A DNA stretch of 64,000 bases from Magicicada septendecula. Lineage: Eukaryota; Arthropoda; Insecta; Hemiptera; Cicadidae. Below are positions 37,170-47,460 of this stretch, one piece after another. Each line of letters begins with the position of its first letter. Positions within the stretch are counted from its first letter, which is position 1. The notes below the pieces were generated by a model. The model did not search any database. It was given only the letters and a program-made list of their open reading frames with translations, and had not been told where the DNA came from. The stretch spans positions 403,479,969 to 403,543,968 of the forward strand of contig CM068371.1 in the NCBI GenBank assembly GCA_034769895.1. Reading direction: 5' to 3'. The position numbers and the translations under genes were made by a program.

Positions 37170-38265
37170 AGGATTATGCTGCTTTATCCGCAAACATCAT
37201 TACTGTTCTGAAACCCAGAAGCCTACTGACCACCAACTCTTCCAGAAAGCTATCATCTGATATCACTCTTGCCAGTAATCTTGAAGGTAGTCAAGCGATT
37301 CCTGTTGGCCCCTGGTGGACACAGATCTGTGAGGAACAGGTTGGGTTTCAGCAGAGGCACTTGACTATTCTTCAGCTAGTAAGAGTAATTTCCCAGCTAG
37401 CAGACACCACCAATAAGTATCAATACACAGGCCCTGTCTTCTTGAACAGAAGTAAAGTCTTTGACAAAGTCAGGCACAAAGACCTGCTCTTCAAACTAAC
37501 CCACACATCAATACTACTGACCAATGTTCATCTCATATGGTCATGTGTAACTGACGGAACTCTCACATGGTGAGCATTGATAGCGCATGCTCTTGGGTTC
37601 ACTCCAGACATTCCTCTAGGACCTGTCCTCGGCCCGTTCTGTACCCTGTGTACACAAACAGACCTGCTAGTGTATCCCAAAGTCACATTGCCCCTCTTTG
37701 ATCTGCGATCTGCTTTATGCTTAATTCCAACTTCCTTATGCCGTATAAGGAATAGTGGTCCAGTGGATGTTCATGGAAGTGGAAGTCACATTGCCCCTCT
37801 TTGATCTGCGATCTGCTTTATGCTTAATTCCAACTTCCTTATGCCATATAAGGAATAGTGGTCCAGTGGTTGTTCTCCCAGTGGTCCGAATCATGGTTGT
37901 TCAGCCAGACCTCATGAATGATACCCTGAAAAACTTCAAATAGGCTTGAAGCAACAGAGCCAAAATTTTCCCCATGCTTTTGTGCAATGGCCGCTTGGCT
38001 GTCTGCACAAAAACCTCATTGTATATTCTGTTCACACAGGCAGCAATCATGTACCTGACAGTTGCTTGGTGGGCATCTCCTATCGTCCACTAACAAGTGC
38101 AGTATTCTTCTCGGAGAGACCCCATTGTATGTCAAAATTAATGTTCTATATTGGGTCTTCCATCGACGATTTCGTCTGATCCCTGGCAACTAATTTATTC
38201 ATGAACGCCAGGAATCCTCCTTCTGACACATCCAATTAGCCCAACGATGGGGACAATGCACTGAC
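37170..38265 (+). pseudogene. jockey-like LINE reverse transcriptase remnant
   Basis: Collinear RT pieces in changing frames: EEQVGFQQRHLTILQLVRV (EQAGFR-type motif), GPVFLNRSKVFDKVRHKDLLFKL (motif A, D of DKVRHK replaced context), then an SRTCPRPVLYPVYTN-like stretch corresponding to VLGPLLYxLYTND. Near the end is SIDDFV...LATNLFMNARNPPSD, as in the C-terminal region of jockey elements. A 103-bp tandem duplication (37680-37876) sits in the middle. It is broken many times and has no tail or target duplication I could find. Confidence 0.6.
37680..37876 (+). repeat. 103-bp tandem duplication
   Basis: The block starting AAGTCACATTGCCCCTCTTT at 37680 recurs at 37783, with near-identity for about 94 bp (the copies differ at GTATAAGG/ATATAAGG and GGATGTTC/GGTTGTTC). 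Confidence 0.92.
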
Positions 38266-38270
38266 CTCGG

Positions 38271-41200
38271 GTGTAACTTGATAATTCACTGTAGGCATTC
38301 TTCACATGAACCCTGAATGAATTAACTGTCCTACAAAATGACTACCTCACTTGGCTACCCCACAATGTGCATCTGAAATTCAGCAACAGATGTTGCCACA
38401 GCTTGAGCTGCACTGTCATTTCTATAGCACAAAAATACAAGTTAGCTACAAGTAGTCATTATCATCCCTGTATCAACTGTGTCCTACAAGAGGTCGTTTC
38501 TGTGTTTTAAAAGATCAGCAACCTGTTTAAGGACAGTTCAACAGCCTGTCTTGTAATAATAACAGTTTGAAAGGAAACTGGCCAGAAACTTACCCAACAG
38601 TAGTCGATAATATTGTGGTCAATCATAATAGTAGGTAATAATAGGGAAATTAATGTTTAAATAAAACTGATCCTGTTAAATATGAGTATAAGTAGTATAT
38701 GTTTGAATGCATTATGTTTTTGTACTATTATGACATTTTTATACTTCCATACTTCACTAGACTAAAAAAGATATTTGCATGGAAATTATATACTCGAATA
38801 AATATATTCTAATAACGTTGTTACGATGGTCACAGTGGATCATTGTGTGTACAGTGGAAACAGAATAACTGACACCAATGTAGTCACTAATTTCCAACTT
38901 AAGTAGTTACAAACACAGATATTAGACTGGAACAGCCTTCTCAGGTGCTGTGTGTCCAGAATCACATATGCATTCAGTGATGTGGTACTGTTTATTTCAT
39001 CAGCATAACAATATACTGTGTGTAGTTACAGTGTGTATGCCACATATTCTTGTCACAAAAACATGTGTTATAGCTTTTAATTCTATTATCCATGCAATAG
39101 TTCGTACAGACAGGCTCACCCAGATATCAGTCTGGCCCAACCATGGCCCCCATCCACCTTTAAAATGCTAGAGGTGCATATACACTGTGCATGTATGTAT
39201 GTTTGTATCATCATAAACACATGGTACTAAATTTCAGTCTGAATATGTAGGAGTTGTTTTTTCAAATACCGGTATATGTTATCATTCAGATACAGTTTTT
39301 GAGATATTACTCAATGGATGTTTGGCAAAGAAACTATTTACTGACAAGCAAATGATTGTGCAATGACATTATGGATATCATATTCAATTAATGAGTTTAA
39401 ATTCATTGCTCTTTTGAATGAGGAGTGATTTTCTTCCTACAAATCTAATTTTCTCAAAACTTTGTTGAGTAACCATAATTCTGTACTTCTGGTCCATATT
39501 GTAAATTACTTGACTTGATAAAGCTAATGAAAGAGGTGACTCTTCCCTACTCTTCCCCTAAGTTTCAAAATATATCTGTACATGAACTAGTACCATATTT
39601 ATATTATGAGTAAAATTTACAAGTTGGCTTCAATAATATGTTGATACAAGTCTGAAAATTAAGGCTTTCTCTTTGATTTATCAAGATGTTATTGGATATT
39701 TACTATTAAAAATATGTGAGCAGAATTCACATTTAGATTATTGTAATATTAATAACACCAGTCTAGGTATTATTCATGGATCTGTGATTGTATGCTAGGC
39801 ACATATTATAAGGTTATTTGTGTAACCAAACTAAATTGTGTACTAATCTCCAGTTAAAAAAGAAACTGTTTATAAATACCAATTGGTTTTATAATTTTAT
39901 GGAGCTTGTCCATCATACATACTATTGACAAGTTTTAAATTATTATCATCCATATTTTATTGTTTTATGGAATTGTATTGTGCTATGCACAACATCTCAT
40001 ACATACAATACCCTTTACAAAAAAACAGGATATGCTCCTTCTTGAGAAATCTACACATTTTCTACGTATTTTTAAATAAACACATGTTGCAAATAATCCA
40101 CATTAACAAAGCCATACAAACCTAACCTCCGATCTGGTACTGGGAACCTAAAATTAATAGCACACATCAAAATTCCAGTACTGGTACTTAATATTTAGTG
40201 AAAACAAATGGTATTTGTGAATTCTCTGATACGGGTGCAACATTTTTTGTATTATTATTCTTTTGTTATATAAACAAGGGAAGAATTCAATTTTCATGGA
40301 ATTAAGGAAGGATTCATTTTTACACATGAGTGGTATCATGTCCAATTGATACTGGACTATTTAGTATTTTCAGATAGCATATGGGCATATAAAGCCAGTT
40401 GAATGGAAATGCAAAATGGGATTTATTAAAAGAATTTTAAAATATAAAATAGGAAATAGGTATCTGGCACTTGCATTTCAATTGTAAATGGACCCACTGA
40501 AATTATCACAAGTTTGATAATCATTACACGCTTTTCTGTTCGGAAGAGCAGTTGAAACAGTTTACTGTAGCCCCATATACAGTAGAGTAGTATACTGCGT
40601 TACACTCACTTATGTGGATGTGTATAGTTTGCTTCCCGATATAATATATGCATACATGTTTTAAATTGAATGCCATAAAATTTCAAACAGCTGATTCACT
40701 TCTCTTTTCAGACAACATAAAAATTATTTTCAATCTGTTACCATAGTTACTCAACAAATAATCATGGTGTCTACTTTGTAAAAAAATTATTTACCATGTG
40801 CTCAAATGATTATCATACATGTTGTTTATCATTTTATGCCAATTCCTTTCTTCTGTGCCTCAGTCAAAATAACAGCAATCATATTTGTGTTATTAATTGC
40901 TTTGATAATTTATTCAACCCGTTCACTAAAACCTCGTGGTTTCCAACTGCTTAAATTAATTGTCCATTCCCATAGCCACTACCTTTACTAGGTTTTCAGT
41001 CTGAAATACTCAGGCAATTGTTTGACTTTTGGTTTACAAGTGACAGGGAACTGGCGTAATAACCAACTCCCTCCCAACCTAGAGATCCAACAAATTTTAT
41101 TTTAGTATATTCCTCTATCTTCCAGGACTTAGAAATCAGTCTTTTCTGTTATCCAGATATCTACTGTTTGTTGTTGATTATCTCTCTGGATGTAACTTCT

Positions 41201-41759
41201 TGGTTTAATTTACTGGAGTAATCTTCTCCTAGCCTTTAGAGATCAAACTCCCCCAACCCAACCACTATACAAGCCAGTACAGAGCTGTTCCGATTGAAAT
41301 GGTGGTACTTAAAATGTAAACAGTACAATTTGTAATCTCTCTATGTTTATTTTACACATATAAAGACCTCAAGTGTGTTGGTACTTCCAGTGTTCACATT
41401 TAGACTATAGGGAATAGATTAGCTTACTCAAAACATCAAAACAAAATATAATCCTATAACAATAGGCCACTGTATTGTACAGCTGACTAAATCAGACTAG
41501 ATTCCCGCCTGTAAAAGATAAGCCAGTCCAGGATCATTTCCCTTATGCCCTAATTTGGTACTGGTGCTACTGCTGTCCTCCACCAGGAATATTTATCAGT
41601 CTTCCAGTCTAGACATGTACTGCTCTGTACCAATAGGGTTTACCTCTTGTAGGATGTGGCACTTCACCATGCAGTATGTTCTTGGCTGGAGAGAGGCTAA
41701 GGACGTCTTTGGAAGCTAACATCACTTCATCCAACCGTGAGAACTTGAGGATCAGTGCC
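38271..41759. other. Unassigned intergenic region
   Basis: About 3.5 kb, AT-rich, with no supported gene. One stretch (38818-38925) is a diverged relative of 52258-52360 and may be an old LTR head. Confidence 0.45.
38818..38925 (+). repeat. Dispersed repeat, possible old LTR head (copy 1)
   Basis: Begins TTGTTACGATGG. It shares with 52258-52360 the order TTGTTACGA, GGAAACAGAATAACTGACACCAA (loosely), AGTCACTAA and CCAACTT. A TGTTACGA start is common in gypsy LTRs. Too diverged for a firm call. Confidence 0.35.
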
Positions 41760-41990
41760 CAGTCAACCCAGTACAAAGGTACAAAGATTACAAGCAATGA
41801 TGGAAAGAACACTTAGAATGTCAGATTCCAGACTGCCCAAACAACTCTGGAAATTCAAACCTATAGGACACAGGTGTGTGGGTAGACCCAGGAAGAGATA
41901 GCTGGAGGATCTTTGAAGGCAGAACAGGCAGCACCTTGACTATGCCATGTTGCAAAGATGACTTCGGTGGTACTGTTTGAGTACTACACC
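41760..41990 (+). pseudogene. LINE C-terminal remnant (RTE-like)
   Basis: The frame reading RMSDSRLPKQLWKFKPIGHRCVGRPRKR, then LEDL, matches the conserved tail of RTE-like LINE ORFs (H..RM..xRLPKQ ... GRPRKRW). One stop replaces the usual Trp after GRPRKR. About 75 codons; an isolated fragment. Confidence 0.6.
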
Positions 41991-42192
41991 TGGATATTCA
42001 AAATGTAACAGTCAGTTGCTTGTTTTATTATAAAAGCCATTTATTAGAGATATTTGCATCTATAGTGTTGGTGTTATACAAGATATTGCAATTATTCAAT
42101 TATTGCAATGACTAATGTTTTGTAAACATAATTGTATAAATTGAAATATGTACATATAATAAAAATTCGCAAGTTGAATAAAAAAAGTTCGT

Positions 42193-42198
42193 TTTATT
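42193..42198 (-). terminator. Polyadenylation signal of the H1/protamine-like gene
   Basis: AATAAA on the minus strand, 85 bp past the stop codon at 42283. The gene therefore appears to use ordinary polyadenylation, not the stem-loop of replication-dependent histone genes; I see no histone stem-loop here. Confidence 0.6.
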
Positions 42199-42282
42199 AA
42201 CCAGAAAATGGTACAAATATAAAACTGGTTAACACCAGGAAGAGATATATTTAATAATATTTTTAGCCATTGGCCTCAAAGT

Positions 42283-43127
42283 TCATTGATTGGCCTGTGT
42301 GGTTTTCATCTCTTCGTTAGGACCATTCTTGCTTTGAGAATCCTGAAACCCTAGTTGGGCTGCTGGGTCTTCACATCGGCGAATGCAAGATCTCCTCCTT
42401 CTCCTCCTAGGGCAAGTGCTCCTTTTATGGTGCTTCCTTGGGCATGACCTTCTCTTCCTGCGAAGTTTTGGGCATGTCATTCTCCTACGTCGTGGACAAG
42501 CGCTCCTGCGTCTTTTTGGACAAGCGCTTCTCCTCCTTCGCCTTCTTGGGCAGCTACTTCTAGCCTTCCTCCTACATCCACGCCTTCTCTTTGGAACCCA
42601 GATAGGAGTGCATCCACGACGGCAACGGGGCTTCTTCGCTCTAAAAAATAAATCTCATATTATAATAGACCTAAAAATTAATGAGAAATTTTAAGAAAAT
42701 TATTCCAATATCATAAAAACAAACTCAATCAAACAATAAGTTAAACTAAAATTCCCATAATGAAACTGTACCGATGATAAACTAATAATTACCTCTTAGA
42801 AGTTCTTCCCTTACAAATGGTTCGCTTCCTGCGCCTTGGACATCTACCCGTGAGTATATCAAATTCTGTGAGGCGGTCCATTTTATGCGGAGCACCACCC
42901 TTTACATTGTTGACAATCAGTTTGAATCTTCCGAGTTTCGTTTCTTTCAAAAGCTGATTCTCTAAGGCAGATTTAAGAGCTTTCCTAACGTTGATGGCAG
43001 AGACATTTTTTCCATGGATAATATCCCGTATGTACGCGGTAATATCTTGAATCGATGTGCCTTTAGATTCTCCAAGTTCCTTTACCGCTGTACAAACGGA
43101 AGGGATTAATTTGCGTACAGGAATCAT
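42283..43127 (-). CDS. Linker-histone H1-like / protamine-like protein (two exons)
   Basis: The only convincing host gene. Exon 1 is 43127-42793 and exon 2 is 42640-42283, joined within an Arg codon, for about 230 residues. An in-frame TAA lies 9 bp before the ATG, supporting this start. Residues ~8-75 form an H15 winged helix (PSVCTAVKELGESKGTSIQ ... RKALKSALENQLLKETKLGRFKL), the DNA-binding globular domain of linker histones. From about residue 95 the chain is Arg/Cys-rich: GRCPRRRK, then SSCPRRRRRR, SACPKRRR, SACPRRRR, TCPKLRRKRR, SCPRKHHKR, STCPRRRRRR, SCIRRC. It ends in ~30 polar, non-basic residues (EDPAAQLGFQD...TQANQ). Known biology: H1-derived sperm nuclear basic proteins compact sperm DNA, and Cys can cross-link. 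The testis role here is inferred from composition. An H1 variant of another tissue is the alternative. Confidence 0.85.
42641..42792 (-). other. Intron of the H1/protamine-like gene (152 bp)
   Basis: Minus-strand donor AG|GTAATT at 42793/42792 and acceptor TTATTTTTTAG|AGCG at 42641/42640. Splicing keeps the frame: exon 1 leaves two bases and exon 2 supplies one. The downstream frame is in phase with the Cys-Arg tail over all 118 remaining codons. Without splicing the frame would end two codons past the donor. Confidence 0.85.
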
Positions 43128-43167
43128 GTCAGTTTACAAATAATTTTGTGATGCTGGAGGAGCTAAA

Positions 43168-43174
43168 ATTTATA
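43168..43174 (-). promoter_or_regulatory. Possible TATA box of the H1/protamine-like gene
   Basis: TATAAAT on the minus strand, 41 bp before the ATG, which would give a very short 5' leader. An acceptor-like sequence (TTTTTATTTCGTTTAG|G) just upstream also allows a 5'-untranslated exon farther away. Neither can be decided here. Confidence 0.3.
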
Positions 43175-44321
43175 CATCTGTCCTAAACGAAATAAAAATT
43201 GTTAATGAATTCGTTTCTATGAAACGTAACATATTAAACAACAATTCAACTAAGCTTACAACAATATTTTATGTCGTTATATAGAAAATCAGATTTTATA
43301 CAAACATAGCAAACTCACTCACCATAAATTTATTCCGTATAATACAAACTAGCGTTCGATAAGTTTATTCCTGTGGCCGAAATGGATAATTTCCTATTAC
43401 GGTATGGATGCTTGACATTACAATGATCGCACTTTAAAACTGGCAGAGTGTAAATGTATATAGATAAAACAATAATTTGTTATAATTAATACAAACATAC
43501 AATTTAATGTGTAACTATTACGACAGAAAATTTTACAAGAGCTCCTCCAACTTGCGGTTTTTCTAAATAATAAGCAGCTCTCTTTCTACGCGTTCATCGT
43601 GCCAAACAAGAGGACAATTCTCTCGTGCCAAACAAAAGGACAATTCTCTCGGTATGGAGACGTCTTCAGCAAATATGAAATCCATAATCCGTTTATTAAA
43701 AATTATTACTAAAGAGCAGAATATTAATTTGATGCACGCTAATGTAATTTGGTGAATACTAATGTTTACGCTTAGCGGGGGCCATTAATTTTAACCACAT
43801 AAACGACATAATAACGATGTTTTTAATACCGCTCTGTTCATTAATTTAGCGGCAATAATATTCTGCAGTAATACTCCGACGATTTCGGACAATCAAAGCG
43901 TCTATTTAGGATAAGTAGAGTTACAAGTGGTTCTTTACCATTCTCCCTCTTTTTTCGCACCTCAGTAGAAGAGAGGAGAAATGATCCACTTTCTCCTTTC
44001 GCTTCCTAAGGAAAAGCTTAAAGAACTCCGAGACACACACACACACACACAAAACCTTAAAGTAACGAATTCGAAGCAATTAAAGGAAAGTCACATGAAC
44101 GACAAATTTTTGTTGAATGGGGTTAATATTCCTGTGAGTATAAACGCACAGAAACGTACTTGTATTCATTACTCATACGACCTTATTAATTGAAATTTAA
44201 TCTCTGTCTAAAAAATAACAATCACATCCTCTGTCTGTCTGTCTTTGTGTTTCGCTTACCCCATTCTCACTCTTTCTGCCTCAGTTATTTGTCCATTTTC
44301 ATATGATTCTTTATCTGGGCT
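43175..44321. other. Upstream region of the H1-like gene, otherwise unassigned
   Basis: About 1.1 kb. It holds a 26-bp tandem duplication (43597-43648) and an (AC)n run (44033-44052). The open frame at 43981-44193 spans the AC run and resembles nothing known. Confidence 0.5.
43597..43648. repeat. 26-bp tandem duplication
   Basis: TCGTGCCAAACAAGAGGACA... at 43597 is repeated at 43623 with one change (AAGAGG to AAAAGG). It lies about 470 bp upstream of the H1-like start codon. Confidence 0.95.
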
Positions 44322-44483
44322 GTCTCAACCAATCTTCATCATCTTCATCACTCAGCTTCTTTAATTTCGTCATAGTCAACTCTCCTGTAACGTTTTTGGA
44401 ACGGATATAACGTTTCAACTTCGCCCAAGCTAGTTCCATCAGGTTGAGGTCGCAGTTGTATGGTGGAAGACGCAGGATTCGCC
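44322..44483 (-). pseudogene. Tc1-like transposase C-terminal remnant
   Basis: The minus-strand translation reads LRLPPYNCDLNLMELAWAKLKRYIRSKNVTGEL. It matches the third-catalytic-residue region of Tc1-like DDE transposases (usual form LPPYHCDLNPIELIWAxxKxYV). Asn and Leu replace conserved His and Pro. The E is kept in LMELAW. Nothing of the rest of the element is recognisable. Confidence 0.6.
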
Positions 44484-45479
44484 ATTACAGGAAGAAGGAA
44501 CGAACGGGACCGGACTCTTCCTCACAAAGTCGAAAAAGTTAACGAATTTTGTTGATCTCTTAATTCTTATGTTATTTTATTATTTTTTCAGCTGTGTACG
44601 CTAACATAGTAGTAGCTCTTTTTTAAATATACAAACAGGTTTATTATACAGGATTAATTTGCGTACACGTTTGAAATATGAAATATAGGAAAATAAATTA
44701 AGTCAATCTTGTAAACAGTGTTTTATTGTGTTTTCACCGTTTACTCTAATGGAACTGATTTCAGGATGCTATGACACCTTTAATCGGCCATTGGCATGCA
44801 CCGGGTATCTTCCATTAAAAACAGAGGTTCTTTAGTTGTCCTTTGAAACAATACATATATAGTCTGAGACAATTTATAATAGTCGGTTTAATACTTTGAG
44901 GAATGCAGTGGTAGGTTGCCATGGTGGGGACAGGCTCTACTATTATAAGTCGGAAATTCTCGTTAGGACGTTGTCAATTTCATGAAGGTTTGGAATATTC
45001 GTTTTATGTACGAGTAAGCATGTGATGAGGGGCATGGTGTTGAGCAGGGGGTATAAATACGATAGAAAACAGCTGTCCAAGTCTTTTAACAGGGTCTTTC
45101 AACCGCCACTCATTTGCATTTCATTTTATATTATTTTGTAGTTTGTTCTTATGTATTGTACATAATTTATGTAAGATTTACATTGTTATGATAAAATTTT
45201 AATTGTCGCTATTGATGTTTTGCCAGTGTTTTGTTTCTCAATTTTTTAGTTTCTGGAGCGACCCAGTGTATGGGAATCGAAACGTCAAGTATAAAAACAT
45301 TACGATGGAGGCAATCTAGTAAAGGGTTTACCTGATAGAGATCACTCTTCGCTTAGGATTTTTAAATAAACAATATAGAAAAGTCCGTGAGATCAATGGG
45401 AGATAGGTACCAAACACTAAAGAAAAAGCCTATGAAAGTAGATTCGAAAAAAAGCTTCTAAAGTTTTTTTATTGTGTTT
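44484..45479. other. Unassigned stretch
   Basis: About 1 kb. No supported feature. Confidence 0.5.
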
Positions 45480-45960
45480 TTTTATTCTTCACATTGGCAA
45501 CCAAAACGGAGAGAAGACTAGGAGAAAACTGAACAATTGTCCTTGTTCAGGTAGTGAATTCACATATCTGGTAAGCAATAAACAACAGATTATATAGTAA
45601 AGGAGATTCAACATATATTAACCAAATTAAAATAAAGTTTTTATGCCTTAAAGAAAATCTTTAAAAAAGAAGTGTTAAGATAGAAACAAAAATAAGAATA
45701 TTCCAGATACTGAAAAGATGCATAGCGTGACCCTGACAGACAAACAAAAGAACGGTGGCGCTTTTGAAAGAAAAGTTCGAAGAAAGACATATGGGCCAAG
45801 AAGACAAGAAGGATAGGACGTAAGAACATAACTATGAGCTAAACCAGCTATACAAGAACACAAACTTTGTAGGCCACAACAAAAACACTAAGTTTTCTGG
45901 ACACGTAAGAATAGACAACTGTTGAGTACATAAAATAAACAAATAACTCGCTGGCGGAAT
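45480..45960 (+). pseudogene. LINE C-terminal remnant related to the 24682 LINE
   Basis: Collinear pieces such as KRSVKIETKIRIFQILKRCIA, LKEKFEERHMGQEDKK, HNYELNQLYKNTNF and FSGHVRIDN follow the order of the C-terminal region of the LINE at 24682-25563 (FERKILRRIIGP, YNNELYQIYKE, RWAGHVMRM). It is interrupted by several stops and shifts; an old, 5'-truncated copy. Confidence 0.55.
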
Positions 45961-46849
45961 AATACACAAAGGGACGCTAGAGAATTAATAAATTTGAGGA
46001 CTATAAAAATATATTCTCTTTTATGAACCACATTCATAAAATGAACACCTCACTTCTAAATTCGATCCTATGTGAATTGTGTCAAGGTAGGGCTAATGCA
46101 GTCTCCCACTTCAGACTGAGGTGAACGTGTTACCCCAGTAACGACTGTGTTGTTGTACTAGCGACGCACGGACGCTAACTGTTTTCTGATGTAAAAAAGA
46201 CGTTAAAATCTCTTAAACGCAGAAAGCTTTAGTTAAAAAAAAACACACAGTTTACAAATGAGGTTACATTGTTCTTGGTTAGACAAGCGGCGTAAAGAGC
46301 GATCAAAAGTGAGGTAGACTACCAGTGAGAGCGAGACACACCAGCCGCTTCATAAGTTGCTTGCTATCTCATAAAGGTTATTGACCGAGTGAAACTGAAA
46401 CATGATAACCCTCAACGTAAATTAACAGATCATCATATCTTATTAACTTATAGGAACTTGATGAAATCATTATTTTCTTCGTCATATTTTCGTATTGTTA
46501 CGAAAATTGTCATTTACCTTCTGTTAGTGAAAATTATTGTTCAAACGGCGGAATAGTTCACAAATAAAACAAACATGATGATCTAATATACCCCAGATCT
46601 TTTTAGTGTAACATTATTTCTTTTTGCTTGTGTTGTGTAAATTAGTAATTGTTACGTGGCACTTACACGTATTAGTGTCAAACGAAGATTCTGGATGGTA
46701 GCAGAAATTGTACAAAATTGATGATCCCGATATAAAACAAACAACACATAGAATTATGGTGAGTTGTTGATGTTAGCGAAATTTCTTTCTGAAATATTCA
46801 TTACATTTTTATGTACTCTCCTACTTCTGAGTTAAAATGCCGCAAAGAC
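45961..46849. other. Unassigned stretch
   Basis: About 0.9 kb. A short segment near 46755-46800 (GTGAGTTGTTGATGTTAGC) resembles 27828-27845, suggesting a dispersed repeat, but it is too short to name. Confidence 0.4.
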
Positions 46850-47460
46850 AAACAAACAAAACTAAGGAATTGGAAAAAGTTAGCTTTAAATATTTGGGAT
46901 TTTTTATCAGTGAACATCTTGATCCAGAGAAAGAGATTTATTGAATTAGCAAGTGCAACATTTCAAAAAAATAAGAACATTTCTGCTTAACGGTAACATC
47001 AACTTAGAACTCCGCCAAAGAATGATTAGATGCTATGCACTGCCTGTGCTACTGTATTGGGACCCAAGTATAGACGCTGAAAGCTGCACCTCAAGCAATT
47101 CGATATATAGCTGCACAGAATACCCTGGCAGTTACGCCAAACAATGAGGCGGTCTCAAGTAAGCCATACGCAGTTCGAGAGCTATTGAAGACTGTTGAAT
47201 GTAGAAAATTAGCATATCTTGGGCACGTACTGAGATGTGATCTGCGTATACCGTACGCTCCTACTGATAATGAAGGTTAAAATAGAAAGTCGTGGAGGAA
47301 TTTGAAGGTGACTGGCCTCATGGTTAAAAACATCTTCGACTGGACCGGAACACGCACAGCGCTGAATAAATATTGAGAATACCTGAAAACAAAGATCAAC
47401 TCGCCAATGTAACTGCCAACGAGAAAGAGAAGGATGTTAAAATCTTTGCAGTTCTTGTAT
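46850..47460 (+). pseudogene. LINE RT C-terminal remnant (third family)
   Basis: Readable pieces in order: VSFKYLGFFISEHLDPEKEI, LLNGNINLELRQRMIRCYALPVLLY, and after a gap RELLKTVECRKLAYLGHVLRCD. This follows the KYLG ... RxRxxxCYVxxxLLYG ... LLxTVKxRKLAYLGHIxR order of RTE-like LINE proteins. Several frame changes. The fragment lacks the RT palm. Confidence 0.6.

Noticed and set aside
42383-42694. Plus-strand Leu-rich hydrophobic ORF opposite the H1-like gene
   Set aside because: It is the antisense reading of the Arg-rich tail (Arg codons read backwards give Leu/Phe/Ser), not a membrane protein.
43981-44193. 70-codon ORF upstream of the H1-like gene
   Set aside because: Spans an (AC)n run and has no recognisable domain.
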